From Tetracladium setigerum (lineage: Eukaryota > Ascomycota > Leotiomycetes > Helotiales): a DNA stretch of 64,000 nucleotides. Position 1 is the stretch's first letter. Each line of letters starts with the position of its first letter. The stretch lies in the NCBI GenBank assembly GCA_031472005.1, contig PZJY01000004.1:1400556-1464555 (forward strand), read 5' to 3'. The translations under genes were made by a program, and so were the position numbers. The notes beneath the pieces were generated by a model that did not search any database, was not told where the DNA came from, and was given only the letters and a program-made list of their open reading frames with translations. Below are positions 32,464 to 45,606 of this stretch, in pieces.

Positions 32464-35400
32464 TTACCAGATCCGTTTCGCGGACATTTCATATCTACTC
32501 ACCTTACTAAAATCTTCCGCTCCAACACCCTTCTCGGCCTTTTCCTTCCCAGCTCTCTCCTTCTCCCTCAACTTGCGCAGCGTTTCAGGATCATCGTCAA
32601 ATATCCACCTCCTCTTATCCTCATCCAATTCCACCGTTCCCCATCCACCAACCCTCCTTCCGCCTGTCTCAAAACTCTCTTTCTTCCCCTCCCTTGCCTT
32701 CATATCTCTATACCTGTTCCTTGCAAACCTCAGCAAACACATCCCCAGGACCAATTTACACGCTAACAAGACGAAGAAAGCTCCAAGAAAGAATACTAGC
32801 ATGGTAAGTGCGGCAATGGCGTCGTCGGCGGAAGGGAGATACCAGCGAGTTGAGGCAGATGGGTCGGGTATGCCGAAGGCGGAGCGGCCGAGGGCACGAC
32901 GGATTAGATTGTCGAAGTGTTCGAGTGCGGCGGTGGTTGCGGGGGAGGAGGATTCGAGGGAGATGGAGGTTGAGGATGGAGTAGGTGGTGTAGTGATATG
33001 GGTTGCGAGAAACATGTGATAAGTTTGGACGGAGGATCGGATGAAGAGGCAGGAGAGGGGATGACGGGAAGGCCAAGGCGTTTGATGAGGTTTTGGTTGA
33101 CAAATGCCTGTTTGTTTTGTTAGCAAAACGAACACAAAATATGTAAGGTGAGGGGGGACAGTTGAGGGAATCATACATTTGTGTAGTAATCTTTCGCAAG
33201 AACATCAAGGTAGCGCTGGTATACGGCCGGTTTCACGCCATTAAACTTGCTAATATAAGCGTGTTTGATCCAGTCCACTCCCATTTCACTCCCAAGAACA
33301 AGAAGAAACGGCGTCAACACCTCGCCGGTCCAGCTGGGTAGTATTGAAAGTCCAGAAAGAGGGAGAAAGAAATTGTTGCGTATTGGTGCAGTCGCAGCAT
33401 CCCCAGTCGAGTCACCCACTTCCACGATATTTCGAAGCGCAATTATGACGAGCATGAGCCAAAGCTGGAAACGCTCAACAACATCGGCACAAGTAAGTTG
33501 GAAAAGATTATCTTTCTCGAATTTCTTGAAAACTGTGCCTTTGATCTCGACGAATTGATTGGACATGAGCAGGGTGATGAGAGCGTTTGAGTAGGAGTTT
33601 ACGGCGACGTTGAGCGCGATGACTTGGTAAAAGAGAGCGCTGGCGTGGATTACGTTGTAGATCAGGGCTAGGACGAACATTCCCAGTGGCCTTAGAATTT
33701 TACTTCGTCCGAAGGTATCTCTGGACAGAACTTCATCGGAAAATAAACATTCAAAGATGTCTTGGCCGATTGCAGAGAATAAGCGATCGCAAACCTAGAA
33801 CAATCAGCGTTTATCACTATGTAGCAGTGACGATCCTACCTCGAGCAAGTTGTAAATAACATACAACTTGATTGCAGACTGTCCTCGAATCCCATGATAC
33901 ATTCTACTTGCATCCAACTTCAACAAAATAATACAACTGCATATAATGACGGCTCCCTGCAGCAAATCTGCCTTATGGTACGAGGATAAGGAAGAAGGTT
34001 GCGACTTTGTCCGTCGATGTCTCCTTCCCCATCCCGGTCTCGATTTGCGTTCTGTATCTACCTTTAAATTCTCAGATACCCCAGTCAGAATATCTGGTAC
34101 TCGCATTGGCGGGGACTGATACGATGATGTGGTTGAAATCACTGGCCGAGATACCCTAGATACACTCCGAGATCGACTTGTAGAGTCAATGCTCCCGCTT
34201 CTCCCTCTCTGACGATGCCACATTCTTCCGGATCCATGATAGATGAAACCTCCAATGAACCGTGCCTCTTTTGTAACGACAAGCCCCCACCACTTAACCA
34301 ATACAGCAAGGGCCTTGAAGAATCTCAGCGGCAAAATGGTAAAAGTATACAGCCAAGCATCTAAACATGCCAAAGATCCAAAGTAAAGGACTTGTTCCAA
34401 TTGGGGTGGTAACAATAAAAAGTTCAGCAGGCGCTCAAATTTAATTTTCGATGATTCGTACTGGTTCTCACTGGCGTGTGAGCGGTAAATATACAGTGGT
34501 GACGGTCTAGATGATGAAAGCTCGAGTTGCAAATATGTCGGTATTGACATGGGCGGCAGGGGAATAGATTGTGGTACCGGCGATGGTGGGTAATCTGGTT
34601 GTGGAATCTTGGTCGTGCCGTTGGGATCTTTTGAACTTTGATTCAAGTCCAGAGGCTCGATTCCGCTTGGGACCGGTTTTCTCCTAGGTGAAGGCTGCCG
34701 TGAAGTCGTTCTAACGTAAGAAGGAGTCCGTACAGCATTCTGAGAAGAACTAGCTCGAGATGAAAACCTTGGTCTCTCACGAATCGTATTCGGCGTCTGA
34801 TCGGAAATCGCCCGACCTTCGCTTGGAACCGAATCTCTGAGAGACTCGCCTCTCCTTCGAGATCTTGGTTCTTCTTGTTCCGGGCGTAGATTTTCGGAAA
34901 CTATCGGTCTCGCATCCAAGATTGGCGAGGTTGCAAGGGAGGTTGGTCCTGATGCAGCTGGTCTGGTAGGTGACACCACAGGAAGTGATTCAGGTGCAGA
35001 TGTGAGCTCTTCCATTTCTGTTGCCGAGAGTTTCAAAACTTCTCCATTATTTTTCGAGACCGATAATTTCCGCGTCTTCTTGAGTTTCTCTTCCGGAATG
35101 GCATGAAGCTCGTGGGGTGGTAGGATTTTTGAAATGGGAGGAGGCGAGAGTATTGCCTGTTCATCCAATTCAACATTCTGCTGGCTGATAGTAGTGGTAA
35201 GAAACTTCTCGAAAGATCCCGAGTATTTGCGTGAATGGATAACAGCTGCTGGAGCGGTATATTCACTCGATGAATCTGTCGCGGCGAGAGACGGTGAGAG
35301 ACTGTGAGGCGATGGTGACGGCGAAGGGAGGTGTGAAGATTCCTTAACCTCGAGACCTCTGTTTGGGAGCGATTCAGGATCTCCATTCTGTGACTTTGAT

Positions 35401-35516
35401 GGATAAAAGGGGTTCCCTCCAGCCATCATCTCTTTATTCTCTTCCAGAGAGCTGTATTGTGGCATGTTGCCATTTCCCGTGCTCAAGGAGCCAGTCTGTA
35501 CAGCGGCGACCATCAA
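32464..35516 (-). CDS. TAPT1: TAPT1 / Emp65 family membrane protein (one apparent frameshift)
   Basis: Three exons (from 35516, 33.80 and 33.11 kb) give about 980 aa. The first 300 residues are Ser/Pro-rich and disordered. The conserved Tapt1 (DUF747) domain follows: RLLNFLLLPPQLEQVLYF, then LDASRMYHGIRGQSAIKLYV, NLLEVCDRLFSAIGQDIFE and several membrane segments (MFVLALIYNVIHASALFY and LWLMLVIIALRNIVEV). A last membrane pair includes ALTMLVFFLGAFFVLLAC. Known: yeast Emp65, with the SUN protein Slp1, acts in the ER membrane in folding of soluble ER proteins; animal TAPT1 is linked to cilia and bone. Odd: the last exon needs one extra base at the C4 run (33057-33060) to pass from RLGLPVIPL to SCLFIRSSVQTYHMF. 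Confidence 0.85.
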
Positions 35517-36401
35517 AACGAAGAACTGTGGTGAATTATGAGAATACCTTTCTCATATCCAATCATTATAGCTCAAGGTGTGAAAGAGAATGAGGATTGA
35601 TCATAGTGCTCGTCGTCCAAGTTCGAAGTTGAATGAGCTTGGCGGTGGATGACTAAGCGATAACTAGCGCTATGTTTTGTTTTCGCGGCCACTCCAACTG
35701 CACCGTCGTGCTATCCTCTATTGGGGAGATTTTCCTTATTAATAAATATAGAAATAATATTCCTACAGATTAGATAAGACGAGATTTGTATTTTTTCTAG
35801 TTGTTTCCCTCAACACAGTGTTCCATCCTGGATATCAAAATCTGGTATTCTGGCCAACATTCTCACCCCGAATCAGTAAGTCTTACATTTGAATCAACAG
35901 GAGGATGAACTTTTTTTTCTTTTCAATGCACTTTCCTTCCTTCAATACTTCCAAGAATCTCCATCATTTTCGACAAAAGAATTACTCAATGGCTCAAATC
36001 ACCTTTCTTTGATTTATCTTCTGCACTTGTGGTGCCACTTCATGAAACTTCACAATATTTTCGCAATTTTTTCTTGCAGTAGGTAACTTGAAATTGATAG
36101 TAATGTGATGATTCGCAATTCTCGCACCCATTCTAATATTTTGTCTAAACTTTTGTTGTCCCTCTCGGCTTTCCGCAAAGATAAACAAGCAACTTAAGTA
36201 AGCGAACGAAGTGACCGCCCAGATTCGTTCTTTTGTAGATTAATACACATTTGCCTTCGCCTTCTCAATAATTTTGAAAACTACCATTGAACCCCCTTGC
36301 ACCCCTCCCTCGGGAAAGAGTGCAAGATGTACGCCACGCACCACGCTTTGCTAAGAATACAATTCCACACCTTCCATCCTCCCCTCGTCATGTCAATCCA
36401 C
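35517..36401. other. Intergenic spacer, AT-rich
   Basis: This 0.9-kb spacer lies between two minus-strand genes. It has an AT-rich middle (35700-36280) with T-rich runs and no supported gene. It would hold the TAPT1 promoter and the DUG2 3' end. Confidence 0.45.
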
Positions 36402-39400
36402 TCATTTCCTAGGCAACTCTCTGAACACCTTTCTAAAAATCTCTCTCGATTTATACAAATTGCTGACCCTCAGTCGCTCATTGTCCAAATGCGCACTATC
36501 GCTTGCCTGTCCACAGGGTAGATGAGCAGCAGGTGCATTAAACGTCTTTTCCAGAAATCGAATGCTGGGAATACTACCACCTTCCCTGATGTACAATGGT
36601 TTTCGGCCTTTCTTGAGTGCCGTTGGCTCGGAAGGAGATTGTTCATCTTCGGAGGGGGGCGTGACATCTAGTGGTAGATTTGCGAGTGAAGTGTGGTCGC
36701 TGCCGTTTGTTAAGGTTGTTGTTGTGGCGGGACTTGGTTTGAGACTTGGGCTGGCGGAAGGTGTGGGTTTTTTCTGCTTTTGGGTTGGGAAACTAGGATG
36801 ACGAGTTTCTCCTATGGGCCCCCAAACCTCCATGATAGCTTCCTCGAGAGTGCGGAAGATTTCGTTATCAGGATCTCCAAGCCAGGCGTCGGCTTGGTTG
36901 TCGATTGTGATGGAAAGATGGTTGTGGGTGTCCAGAGTCGCAAAGCCATCCCGGAGGAAGGTTGTTAGGGATTTGATGACATCGTCAACTTCTTGGTTTG
37001 GGACCAATCGAAGGGATATGGCCGCGCTAGCATGTGAGGATACAAGAGACCCATCTGGGCCGGAGACTTTATATCGATGGATCGTGAGATTGGGTTCTCG
37101 CCAACGAGCCATCAAAGATGCCTTCAGTGTATCTGCGGGTCCATTTTCAGGGTTGCGACGAATGAGAGTTTCCGTGATATCATCGTACCGAGCACTCTCA
37201 GCATCGGTCAGGGGTAAAATATCATCGTAGAATCCGGGGATTTGAATTCGATTATGAAGTCCCTTGAGTTTGGCCAGAATTGAGGTCAGATCAAAGAGGG
37301 GTTCATCCATCATGAAACTTCCATCAACACCACTGTGGACATCGGGATGGTTGCTGTCTACCTTGACTGTAGCATGCAGAACACCACGCAGACCATATGT
37401 CAAGCAAGGGACTTCGTCGTCAATCCAATAACTGTTCGCGAGAAGGATATAATCGATGTCGCCAATCAGATCCTTGTGGCGTCGGACGGCATCGCCAAAT
37501 CCACGAGAACCAGACTCCTCCTCTCCTTCGATCAAGAAGACGATATCTGACTCGAGTTCTTTCTTATGGACCAAGTCAACAACTCCATAAAGAGCCGCCA
37601 TGATTGGGCCTTTGTTGTCTGAAACTCCACGGCCATACAAGTAACCATTGATTCCCTGCATTTGGAAGGGGTCAATAATCCACTTTCCTTGCTTGTCATC
37701 GGCCGGTACAACATCATCTATGCACCATTAGCAAGGTATGAAAAAGGGCGTAGAAGTACCTACAATGGCCATAGAACAGAATCTTCTTCCGCGAACCTGC
37801 TGTAGTTGGGTTTCCCTTGAACTTAGCATAAACGACCGGATTATGGCGAGCATCAGTATTCAACATCTCCGTCTCCGCTCCATGTTTTTTGAACAGAGTC
37901 CTCAGGAACGTAGCACCTCGCCGGCAATCCTCTGCATGATCTGGTCTGGACGAAATAGTTTTGAAAGCCACGAATTCTTGAAGCGATTTGACCAGCTGAT
38001 TCTCGTACACTTCAGATCTGTTAGGTACCGTATCGCTATTACAACCATTGATGTTCCATACGGAAACGGAGTTGTCATTGGATCCTGTGATATAGAATTG
38101 CTGGTCACCGAAAGTGGTGACTGCGGACGCTAGAATTCTACCTTCGTGGGCCTTCCATCTGTTGACACAGTGGTATTTCTGGCTGAAGGTAGAGGTGCTT
38201 TGGTATTTGCCGTATTGAACAGTGCTGTATTTCTACAAGAAACTTAGCATATGACGCTCCCAGAGACCGGATATACTCACTCTTGCAAACCCTGTTGATC
38301 CAGCACTGAAGAGATATCCCCAGCCCATCTGAAGAGTCATAACATCACCCTTGTGGGCCTTGATCACTCGAAGTTTTTGCTTGGTGTCCAAATCCCACAA
38401 TTCGATAACACCCTCCAACTTGCTGCTGTATAGGAACGATCCATCGACCGCCATAGACAGAACAGATTCGGCGTCATCCACTCCCAGACATGCTACCTCC
38501 TTTATTCCTTGGTTATGATCATGAAAAAGTTTCCAGATCTTAATCGTCCCATCCCCACCTCCAGATATCAAAACATCTTCGTCCGAATCCACCAATCTTG
38601 TGACTCCCCGTACCATCAACATGCAGTACACATAGCCAAAATGCGCATACTGTGTCATATGCGCCTTGTCAATCTCCAACACCTCTCCCTCCTTGATCAA
38701 TGTTCGAGTAGATCTTGGTCGCGGGGTGGAAGTGCTGCCGTGCTGTACGGAATCGAAGAATCGATGGTTTCGTCTATCAGGATGATTGTCCGCACATGGT
38801 GTCTGCCGTGTTGAGGATTCCTTTAAGCTGCACCATTGTATACTTGTGTTCTGCGCCCCGAGATACACGGTCTCGAATTGCGCCGAATATGCCACACTGA
38901 ACACATCTCCCACATCATAGGTACTGTAGATATGGAACAACCTTTTCAAAGTCGTCGGGTCCCATGCATTGACAATGGCATCCCCCGCACTGGAGAAGAG
39001 GTAGTTGCGATCCGCCGAGAGGAAGAGACAAAGAATGGCCCTGGTATGTGCCTGCATCCTCAGCACCAGCTCAAAGGAAGCCAGTGACCAGACCACAATC
39101 TCTCCATCCTGAGTGCCCGCATAGATATACCGATCGCCAACGGCGAGGGTGAGGATAGAGCTGTCGTTCTGGAGGTGATGCAGTAGCTCTGGCTTCTCCT
39201 TTAGTCGTGAGTTGTCGTCCAAACCCTGGGATGATCGATCGGTGTAGGCGTATTGCTCTTCATCGCTACTCGCGCCTTTCGGTCTGTCAGCAAGGGGAGT
39301 CGCCCATTCCTGAGCAATTGAGCCTTCACGAGACCCAAATATCGAGGCCATCTTTGGTAAGGACCCTGAAAACGGGGTGGGTTTGTGGATGTAGGGCCCT

Positions 39401-39832
39401 CGGAGAGAATGGGGGGGAGGCTAGCGAATGGCTGCCCGAAAATCGAAGCTCACCCCGCGGGATGATCCACGATGACCTGACAAGCACTTTTGTACTGTAC
39501 ATGTCCCACACACTCCCTCTCCCTTCCCACTCACCCACTCACAACACAAAATGAAGAGGAAAAAAAGGGAAGATTTGCAACTCACCGTCTCTTTCATCAC
39601 CACAATCGCTGTCTTCTTCCCTTGATGAGTCCCATACGGAGTGGTCGCCGTCAACATCATCCTCCTCACTACTCTTCCACGATGGCGGATTGCACATTTC
39701 GTTCAGCGTCAAGATTTGGCCGGCGCAACTATTCCACTGACAAAATCTCTCGAAGCAATACTCGAGATCAGGAGAGGTTGCGGAAGTATCCTGTCTCTCC
39801 TGGAGGAGGGACTGCAAAGGTGAACTGCCCAT
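36402..39832 (-). CDS. DUG2: Dug2-like protein: WD40 propeller plus M20 metallopeptidase
   Basis: Four exons encode about 1040 aa from MGSSPLQSLLQERQDTSAT. A 220-nt intron separates an acidic first exon from SLPKMASIFGSREGS. The N-terminal half is a WD40 propeller (ILTLAVGDRYIYAGTQDGEI, VLISGGGDGTIKIWKLF, FYITGSNDNSVSVWNI). The C-terminal half is an M20 peptidase: metal ligands in ILFYGHYDVVPA (rebuilt across an intron) and GRGVSDNKGP, and the catalytic pair in LIEGEEESGSRG. A Ser/Pro/Lys-rich insert of about 70 residues interrupts the peptidase before IREGGSIPSIRFLE. Known: yeast Dug2 pairs with Dug3 and Dug1 in the cytosolic glutathione-degrading complex. WD40 plus M20 in one chain is diagnostic. 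No frameshift. An in-frame Met nine codons upstream (39859) is an alternative start. Confidence 0.92.
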
Positions 39833-41504
39833 GATCCTAATATCGAACCGTGCTTGCAAGAGTCAAATCAATGGCGCAAGAGTTGAGCATGATGGCGTTT
39901 CCAACTTCTCACAATCTGTCTCTTTGGCATTATGATTGCATTTCTCTTGGAGGTCGCGGGTGAAATTCATTATTCAACGTGTTTTTAATGTTTCTTTTTT
40001 ATCCAAGGGAAGCATCGGATGATATGCTAAAGGGGGGTTGGGTTGGGCAAGTGAAAGGAGAGAGAGGAGTGGATGGGAGGCGATGGGTTCCTGCACACTG
40101 TACTTTCTGGCTTCTTGCATCTTGTAACACCCTTCGACGTGGTCGTTCCGAACTGATTTGCACTTCTTTTACTCTCACGTGAGATGTGTGTGTGGTCATG
40201 TTTCCTTCCTTCCTGCGATTTTGTCTCACTTGGTAGGCGTGGCATTGGCTCTTGTAATTTTGATATCCGGGGAGGCCGATGCACATTGTCCCAATTCGAC
40301 TGGATTACTTGTGCATCTTTACTTGGTGGTTAATCTGCTTTTCTGTTTTTGCGTACATCAGATGAGCATATCGAGCTAAGGAACCATAAGGTCAGTCACT
40401 CCACGCTCTGGGAGCGTTCCATCCTTCGAGTTTCCAATGCTTATCCGCCCTTTCCGCGAGGCACTACTGGTTTTCTCTTTAATAGGGTTGCATCGTATAG
40501 GCAGAAGATACGAATATGTTAAACTACGACTAGGGCTGAGTAGTCTATCAGTAAGCAATTTAGTAAAGTGTACGAATACTACGTACACATTGTGCCTCTT
40601 ATATCCATACAAACGGGTCGAAGAATTTGAGCCAATGAATTTTCGATGTCAAGTCTTAAGAGCGGTGTAGCAATTCGCCGAGGGGGACGTCCTTTTTCAT
40701 ATCGAATGCCATCACCTTTGCCTCCCGACATTTGAAATATATACGAGTATTTGAGAATCTTGGTCCGTATAGTAACCTCCAAAAAGAGGAGTCTCGAGGT
40801 GTAGTGTGGGAACAATCATCACCTTGGCATACACCAACAACCGAATGGTCTAGATTATCTGTCCGTCAACTGTTCAACTCTAGCAAAAGGAGTGGGCTAA
40901 CCAGAGAATGACATTGCAGTACTCCGAGAGGTTACTCAAGTACTGGGATTGACATCATTTCTGCCTCCATCACGATCAATTTGTGATGTCGTCTTGGGCC
41001 GCCAAGAGCTCGATGTTACACAAGTCATTAAACTGTGCTCAAGACGTACGGCGTTGGATCTTTGTCTTGTGATAGCATCCTGGGCTGAGAGAGTAGTGCT
41101 CTCCAAAGCTCTCTATCAATTTAAAAGTCTCAGACGGAGAGGATATTAAGATGAAAGAGGCTTCTCCTTCTTCAGCCGATGTCACTCGCAATGCATCACT
41201 GCTCACAAAAGATCACATAATATCAATTAAAACAGAGAATCAAGCTTCCAACTTCGAAAACAACACAAGCATTCGTGACTTCAAAGTGACAAACGTCCTT
41301 GATACCTTTGCATAATCAAACATCTAAAAGCTCATAAAAACAACACCATACATATAACTACAAGAACAATAAAATTCTTTCACACTGCCCCCCTTCAAAC
41401 AGACTATCCAGGCTTCTCCTTCCTACCCCAGTCCATCACACTTCTCATATTTCAAACTATAGTACTCTACAAAGGACAAGCGTCCTTCTGCCTCTGACAA
41501 TCTC
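39833..41504. other. Intergenic region, no supported gene
   Basis: This 1.67-kb spacer lies between the DUG2 start and the stop of the secreted-protein gene, both on the minus strand. Short frames on both strands (40.0-41.1 kb) have no motif. No repeat or RNA gene was recognised. Confidence 0.45.
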
Positions 41505-43883
41505 CTACAGCAACCCAACCGCTTTCCCCAAATTGACTGCATCCGCACACTTATTGAACTGGATATCACAACTCCTCTGTTTCGCCGCAGCTTCATTAGT
41601 GAATGTATTGCCATTCACTGCGAATGGCCGAGCTGCATCGCCAGAAGCTGAGATTTCTGGCGCTGGGATCCCTGCTACTGCGACTCCTGCTCCTGCTCCT
41701 GGTGCAGATGGAGTGGCGCTAGGAGCGATGGAGACAGAAGCGGGGATGGTGGGTGTGCTGGCGGAAGAGGTGAAGTTGGAGAAGAGTGGCTTAGCGATTG
41801 TGAGGATGGCGGTGGATGTTGGAATAGGGGAAGCGGTTGTAGTGGGGTCAACGAAAACGGTTTCAGTGACTTGAGTGCAGGCTGAAGGTGTTGCTACAGG
41901 GGCGAAGATTGGAGCTGATGTTTGGGCTGGCGAAACATCTTCATCCTTGATAGCAGTTGGTGCAGCGACTGGCGCGATGGATGAGGCTCCTTGAGCGACG
42001 GAGGGTTGGGCAACTGGCTCGTTTACAACAGCTGTAGGTTGGGCAGTAGCTTCCGATGATGCTGGAACCTCAACTGTACTGACGACTGTTTCCTCTCCAA
42101 TCACCTGGCCAGGGACGGAAGCACTTGGTGGTACGGTAACAGTAGCGGTGACGGTCTTTGGTGTCTCTGCCGCAGAACTGGTGACGACTTGGGCAGCAGC
42201 TCCACATTCGCTCCTCTGCTGCTTGCACTTGGTAACCTCAAAGCCTGGGCCAGAGAAAGAGATACAAGTCTTGTACTGAGCACCACAGGCCGCATTACAA
42301 GCCGATGTGAGACTGTCGAACAATTGGTCCAAGACGGCAAAGAGGTTGCCTTTCTTGTTAACGGCGGGTGGGAGGCCACCAAGGGAGTGCTTGAAGGTGA
42401 AGAATGTCCGGATGATGGTTACTTTGTGGACGATCTTGATGATTTTAACTGTTGGTTTGTTGTTGCCTTTTCCACCTACGTTGTTGCCTGCCCGGCGTGT
42501 AGTAGACAGCGCAGGTGGGGCCACAGATGTGGCTAATAGTTTTGAGGTTGTTGCTTTAGTGGTAGTAGTGGTTGAGAGTTGGGCTGAAGTGGTTGTGCTT
42601 ACAGCAACGGCAGCAAGAGTGGTCGTTGAGGATGGCTGTGCATTTCCATTACCAGCTGCAACGCTTGTAGTAGTGAATGCGCGTGTCGTAGTCTTCCTTG
42701 TCTTTGGTGGTCTTCCACCGCCCCCTCTTCGGCGAGAAGTAGTTGTCTTAGTAGCTACAAATGAAGAATTGGCAAAGGGAGGCGGAGAGGAGGATATGAT
42801 AGGCAAGCTCGTCTGGATTGGAATGTCGGTGGTCGTCTCAGCAGCAGAAGTTTCGGTGGTAGAGATTTCCGTGGATGAAGCAATTTCGGAGGTGGAAATA
42901 TCTGCAGCAGCACTGGTTGATGAGTCCACGGAAGTGGTGGATGTCTCTGCGTTGGCCACTACGGAGCTGGAAACGTCTTGATTACCATTCCCACCATTTC
43001 CACCATTGTTTCCTCCTGCACCTGCGGCTACGACTGTAAACTTTGTGCAATCATCCTGTGCTCCTCTTTGGGCAACAGGCATAAGAACAAGTTGGTGATT
43101 ACTAGAACTGGCCATGGTGCAAGCCCTGTAGTTGCCAGCTGGCAGTCCACCAGGAACTTTGGCGGAAAGTAGGCCATTTCCATTTCCTGCATCGTTGATC
43201 CCTTTGAAGAACACAAATGTTGTTGCATCAAGTGGTTGCTGAGGATTGAGATTGGGGCCCATATCTTGTACGGTAATGTGAGTGTGGCCAACCACTTTGC
43301 CTCCAGAGAGCTCTTGGGGAGCAGAGTAATAGGTTTGTTGTGCATTGGTAAACGACCCAGGAACAAAGTTGATCATTTGCACACTGATCGAGAAATCGGT
43401 TTTCTCTTCAATTGTTGTTGATCCGGGCAAAGGGAAGGTGATGATGGAAGAGACTATTATTCGTCAGCGAGATATATCAGAAGACTGTGAGATGGGAAAT
43501 CACCCATGTTTTGTCTTGAAGGGATATCACCCATTGCTATTTAAGTTAGTAATGCCTCTGTAAGAGATGTTGATCGGCTCACGAATTCCATTGCAAGATC
43601 CTCCGGTAACCTGAAGACCGTTGGTCAAGGTTTTTCCCTCGCAGAAGTTGATAAAGTTGCTTGTAGAAGTCTGAGATTTTGATTGACCTGGCGCAGAAAC
43701 TCCATTTACACTGCCATCAGCTGCTGAACCTGACTGAACAGCACTGGCGACCAAGAAAAGTCCTGTGGGGTCCTCGTTTTGTCGTTTATGACGCCTGTGC
43801 ATGTGATGGACATCAAGCAGAGATCGACACTCAGCAATTCCTGCTGATGCCAACAGGAAAAGAGTCAGAGAGGGGGTTAACAT
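41505..43883 (-). CDS. Secreted Ser/Thr-rich protein, fungal family of unknown function
   Basis: Three exons give about 770 aa. MLTPSLTLFLLASAGIAEC is a signal peptide. The conserved globular part follows: NFINFCEGKTLTNG, GSCNGIPMGDIPSRQNMVSS (rebuilt over two short introns), SSIITFPLPGSTTIEEKTDF, VVGHTHITVQDMGPNL and VPGGLPAGNYRACTMASSS. A long Thr/Ser/Val/Ala-rich stalk follows, likely O-glycosylated, with a basic SRRRGGGGRPPKTRKTT break. It also carries two small cysteine-containing modules (ACNAACGAQYKTCISF and RSCDIQFNKCADAVNLG). Homologues are widespread in ascomycetes and I believe often mislabelled as ribosomal protein S17; nothing here is ribosomal. No GPI-like hydrophobic C terminus is seen. 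Wall or extracellular role is inference. Confidence 0.82.
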
Positions 43884-45606
43884 TTCGTATGATTCGTAAT
43901 TGCGATGTTAAAAAAAGGAATGTATAAATTGGTAACCCAACCTGGGGTAAAGTGTGAAATCAATAAAGGTGGAATGAATGGAAGTCGACACAGTCGAAGA
44001 ATGAATGAATAGGCAAGCCAAAAAGAACGTAAAATCAAGCACCAAAGAACGTAGGTCGAAAAATCGATGAGAAAAGGGAGACAGGCGGGCTGGGCGGCGA
44101 GTATCTATATAACCTCCTCCCACACTTGGGAGGATAGAGCATCGGCAGAACGGCAGCTGCAAGTACGTACAAGCCTCGACGAAGGATGGAATCATGGACG
44201 ACCCCTCTACACCATGCCGCCTTTTTGCTTCAAGTGCGCCTTTACGAAGTTTCAGTCCCGAGGGGTAGGAACGGAAATTAGAACTTTGGGAAACTTCCCC
44301 ATGATCATATGCGCCAATGCAGATTAGAGGATGCCAAGCTGAGCCAGTTCCTACGACATGTACATAGCCGCGTCAAATCAGAGAATCGGATGGCAGATCA
44401 TCTCAAACAGGAGACTGGACGAGGGATGGATCTGATACTCGCTTGTCGGTAGTATCCGAGACGAAACAGCATGACATTTGAGGAACTCGTATTCAGGAAT
44501 CCCTAGATTCATGTGTATGTTCTGAGCCCAACCGAGTGTTGATATTCTAAACAATGCAAGATAGTGGCCTCAACAAAGGCATTTCGGTGCGCACTGGTGA
44601 GAAATGATGGCAAGTGACTCTTTTCTTTCATTCTGGAAAGAACATTTCGTCTCTTCGTTGCCCTATTTCTGGCGTAGGACGAGCGGTTACTTTGCCGTGT
44701 CGTGGTTTCATCAGTTGGCTAAGCGAAAACTCGAGACATCCAAATCAGGGGCTCGTGGGAAAAGCAAAGATGCGATGAACGCCTCAATGGTCAGAATAAC
44801 GAACCACAGAGCTGTGTGAGGATCAGAACGAAAAAAGAGCTCCGTTTTGGGGGGTGCGTAAGTTTGAACATATTGCTTGATTTGTTCCGCTGGCAAGTCA
44901 AGTCGAAGGCCACGGACTGATCTCCAACGAGGATTGAAGGCTGATCTCGAGGCCGATTCCATGAGAGGGATGCTCTTGTTTGGTCAGATCGAGTGGCGAT
45001 TATTCAGGTGAATGCTTGATCTGCATAAGTTTCTGGAAGTCGTTAAGTTATTCAACGAGAGAGAAGGAACTGCAGAGTCTTGAGTTGCTGCAGATTCACC
45101 ATTTGCAATCCGAGAATAGCGCCAAGACTGCTCATCAGTGTCACGTGCGCAAGATCACCTTTGGAGACTTTTTGAATCAGAGCATCACAACGCATAAATG
45201 GCCTTCAAAATTATCACTTACTATATAAATATAAAGTTTCAATCATCCAAAACAGTGCTTCCAGTCTTGAGCTCGTGACATATCTTGCTAGAGCGAATGC
45301 AGAGCCGGAAGTTTTCGGGGATAGTTAATCCGCTCCGAAGGATAATCTTTATCACGTGATATATCAGATTAGCGTCAAAATTTATTATCTTGGCTGCTTC
45401 ATTACGATGGTTAGAAAAGGGTGAACAAATCCAGAACATCACAACTCTATCGCGCCGACTTCACAAATCCGACCAACTTCCGTCCTCCATCTCGTCACAC
45501 CTCTCTATCACAAGCCGCCAACCTCGCCATCTATCAATTCTCCTCGATAAGAAGGAGTTGAAGGACAGAAGAAGAGGTCTCCGATTTCACAAAAGCAACA
45601 TACAAG
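43884..45606. other. Divergent intergenic region
   Basis: These 1.7 kb separate the start codons of the secreted-protein gene (minus) and TIM17 (plus). Apart from the possible small ORF at 44711-44962, nothing is recognised. An AT-rich stretch with TATATAAATATAAAG lies near 45222-45236, about 370 bp before the TIM17 start codon. Confidence 0.4.
44711..44962 (-). CDS. Possible small membrane protein, 83 aa
   Basis: A single frame begins MESASRSAFNPRWRS. It has a charged N-terminal half (RLDLPAEQIKQYVQTY), one hydrophobic segment (ALWFVILTIEAFIASLLF) and a short tail ending SSFRLAN. The composition looks more like protein than that of neighbouring frames. I recognise no family, and the flanks show no introns or further exons. 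It could be chance; orthologue conservation would decide. Confidence 0.3.
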   Translation of the reverse strand: MESASRSAFNPRWRSVRGLRLDLPAEQIKQYVQTYAPPKTELFFRSDPHTALWFVILTIEAFIASLLFPRAPDLDVSSFRLAN

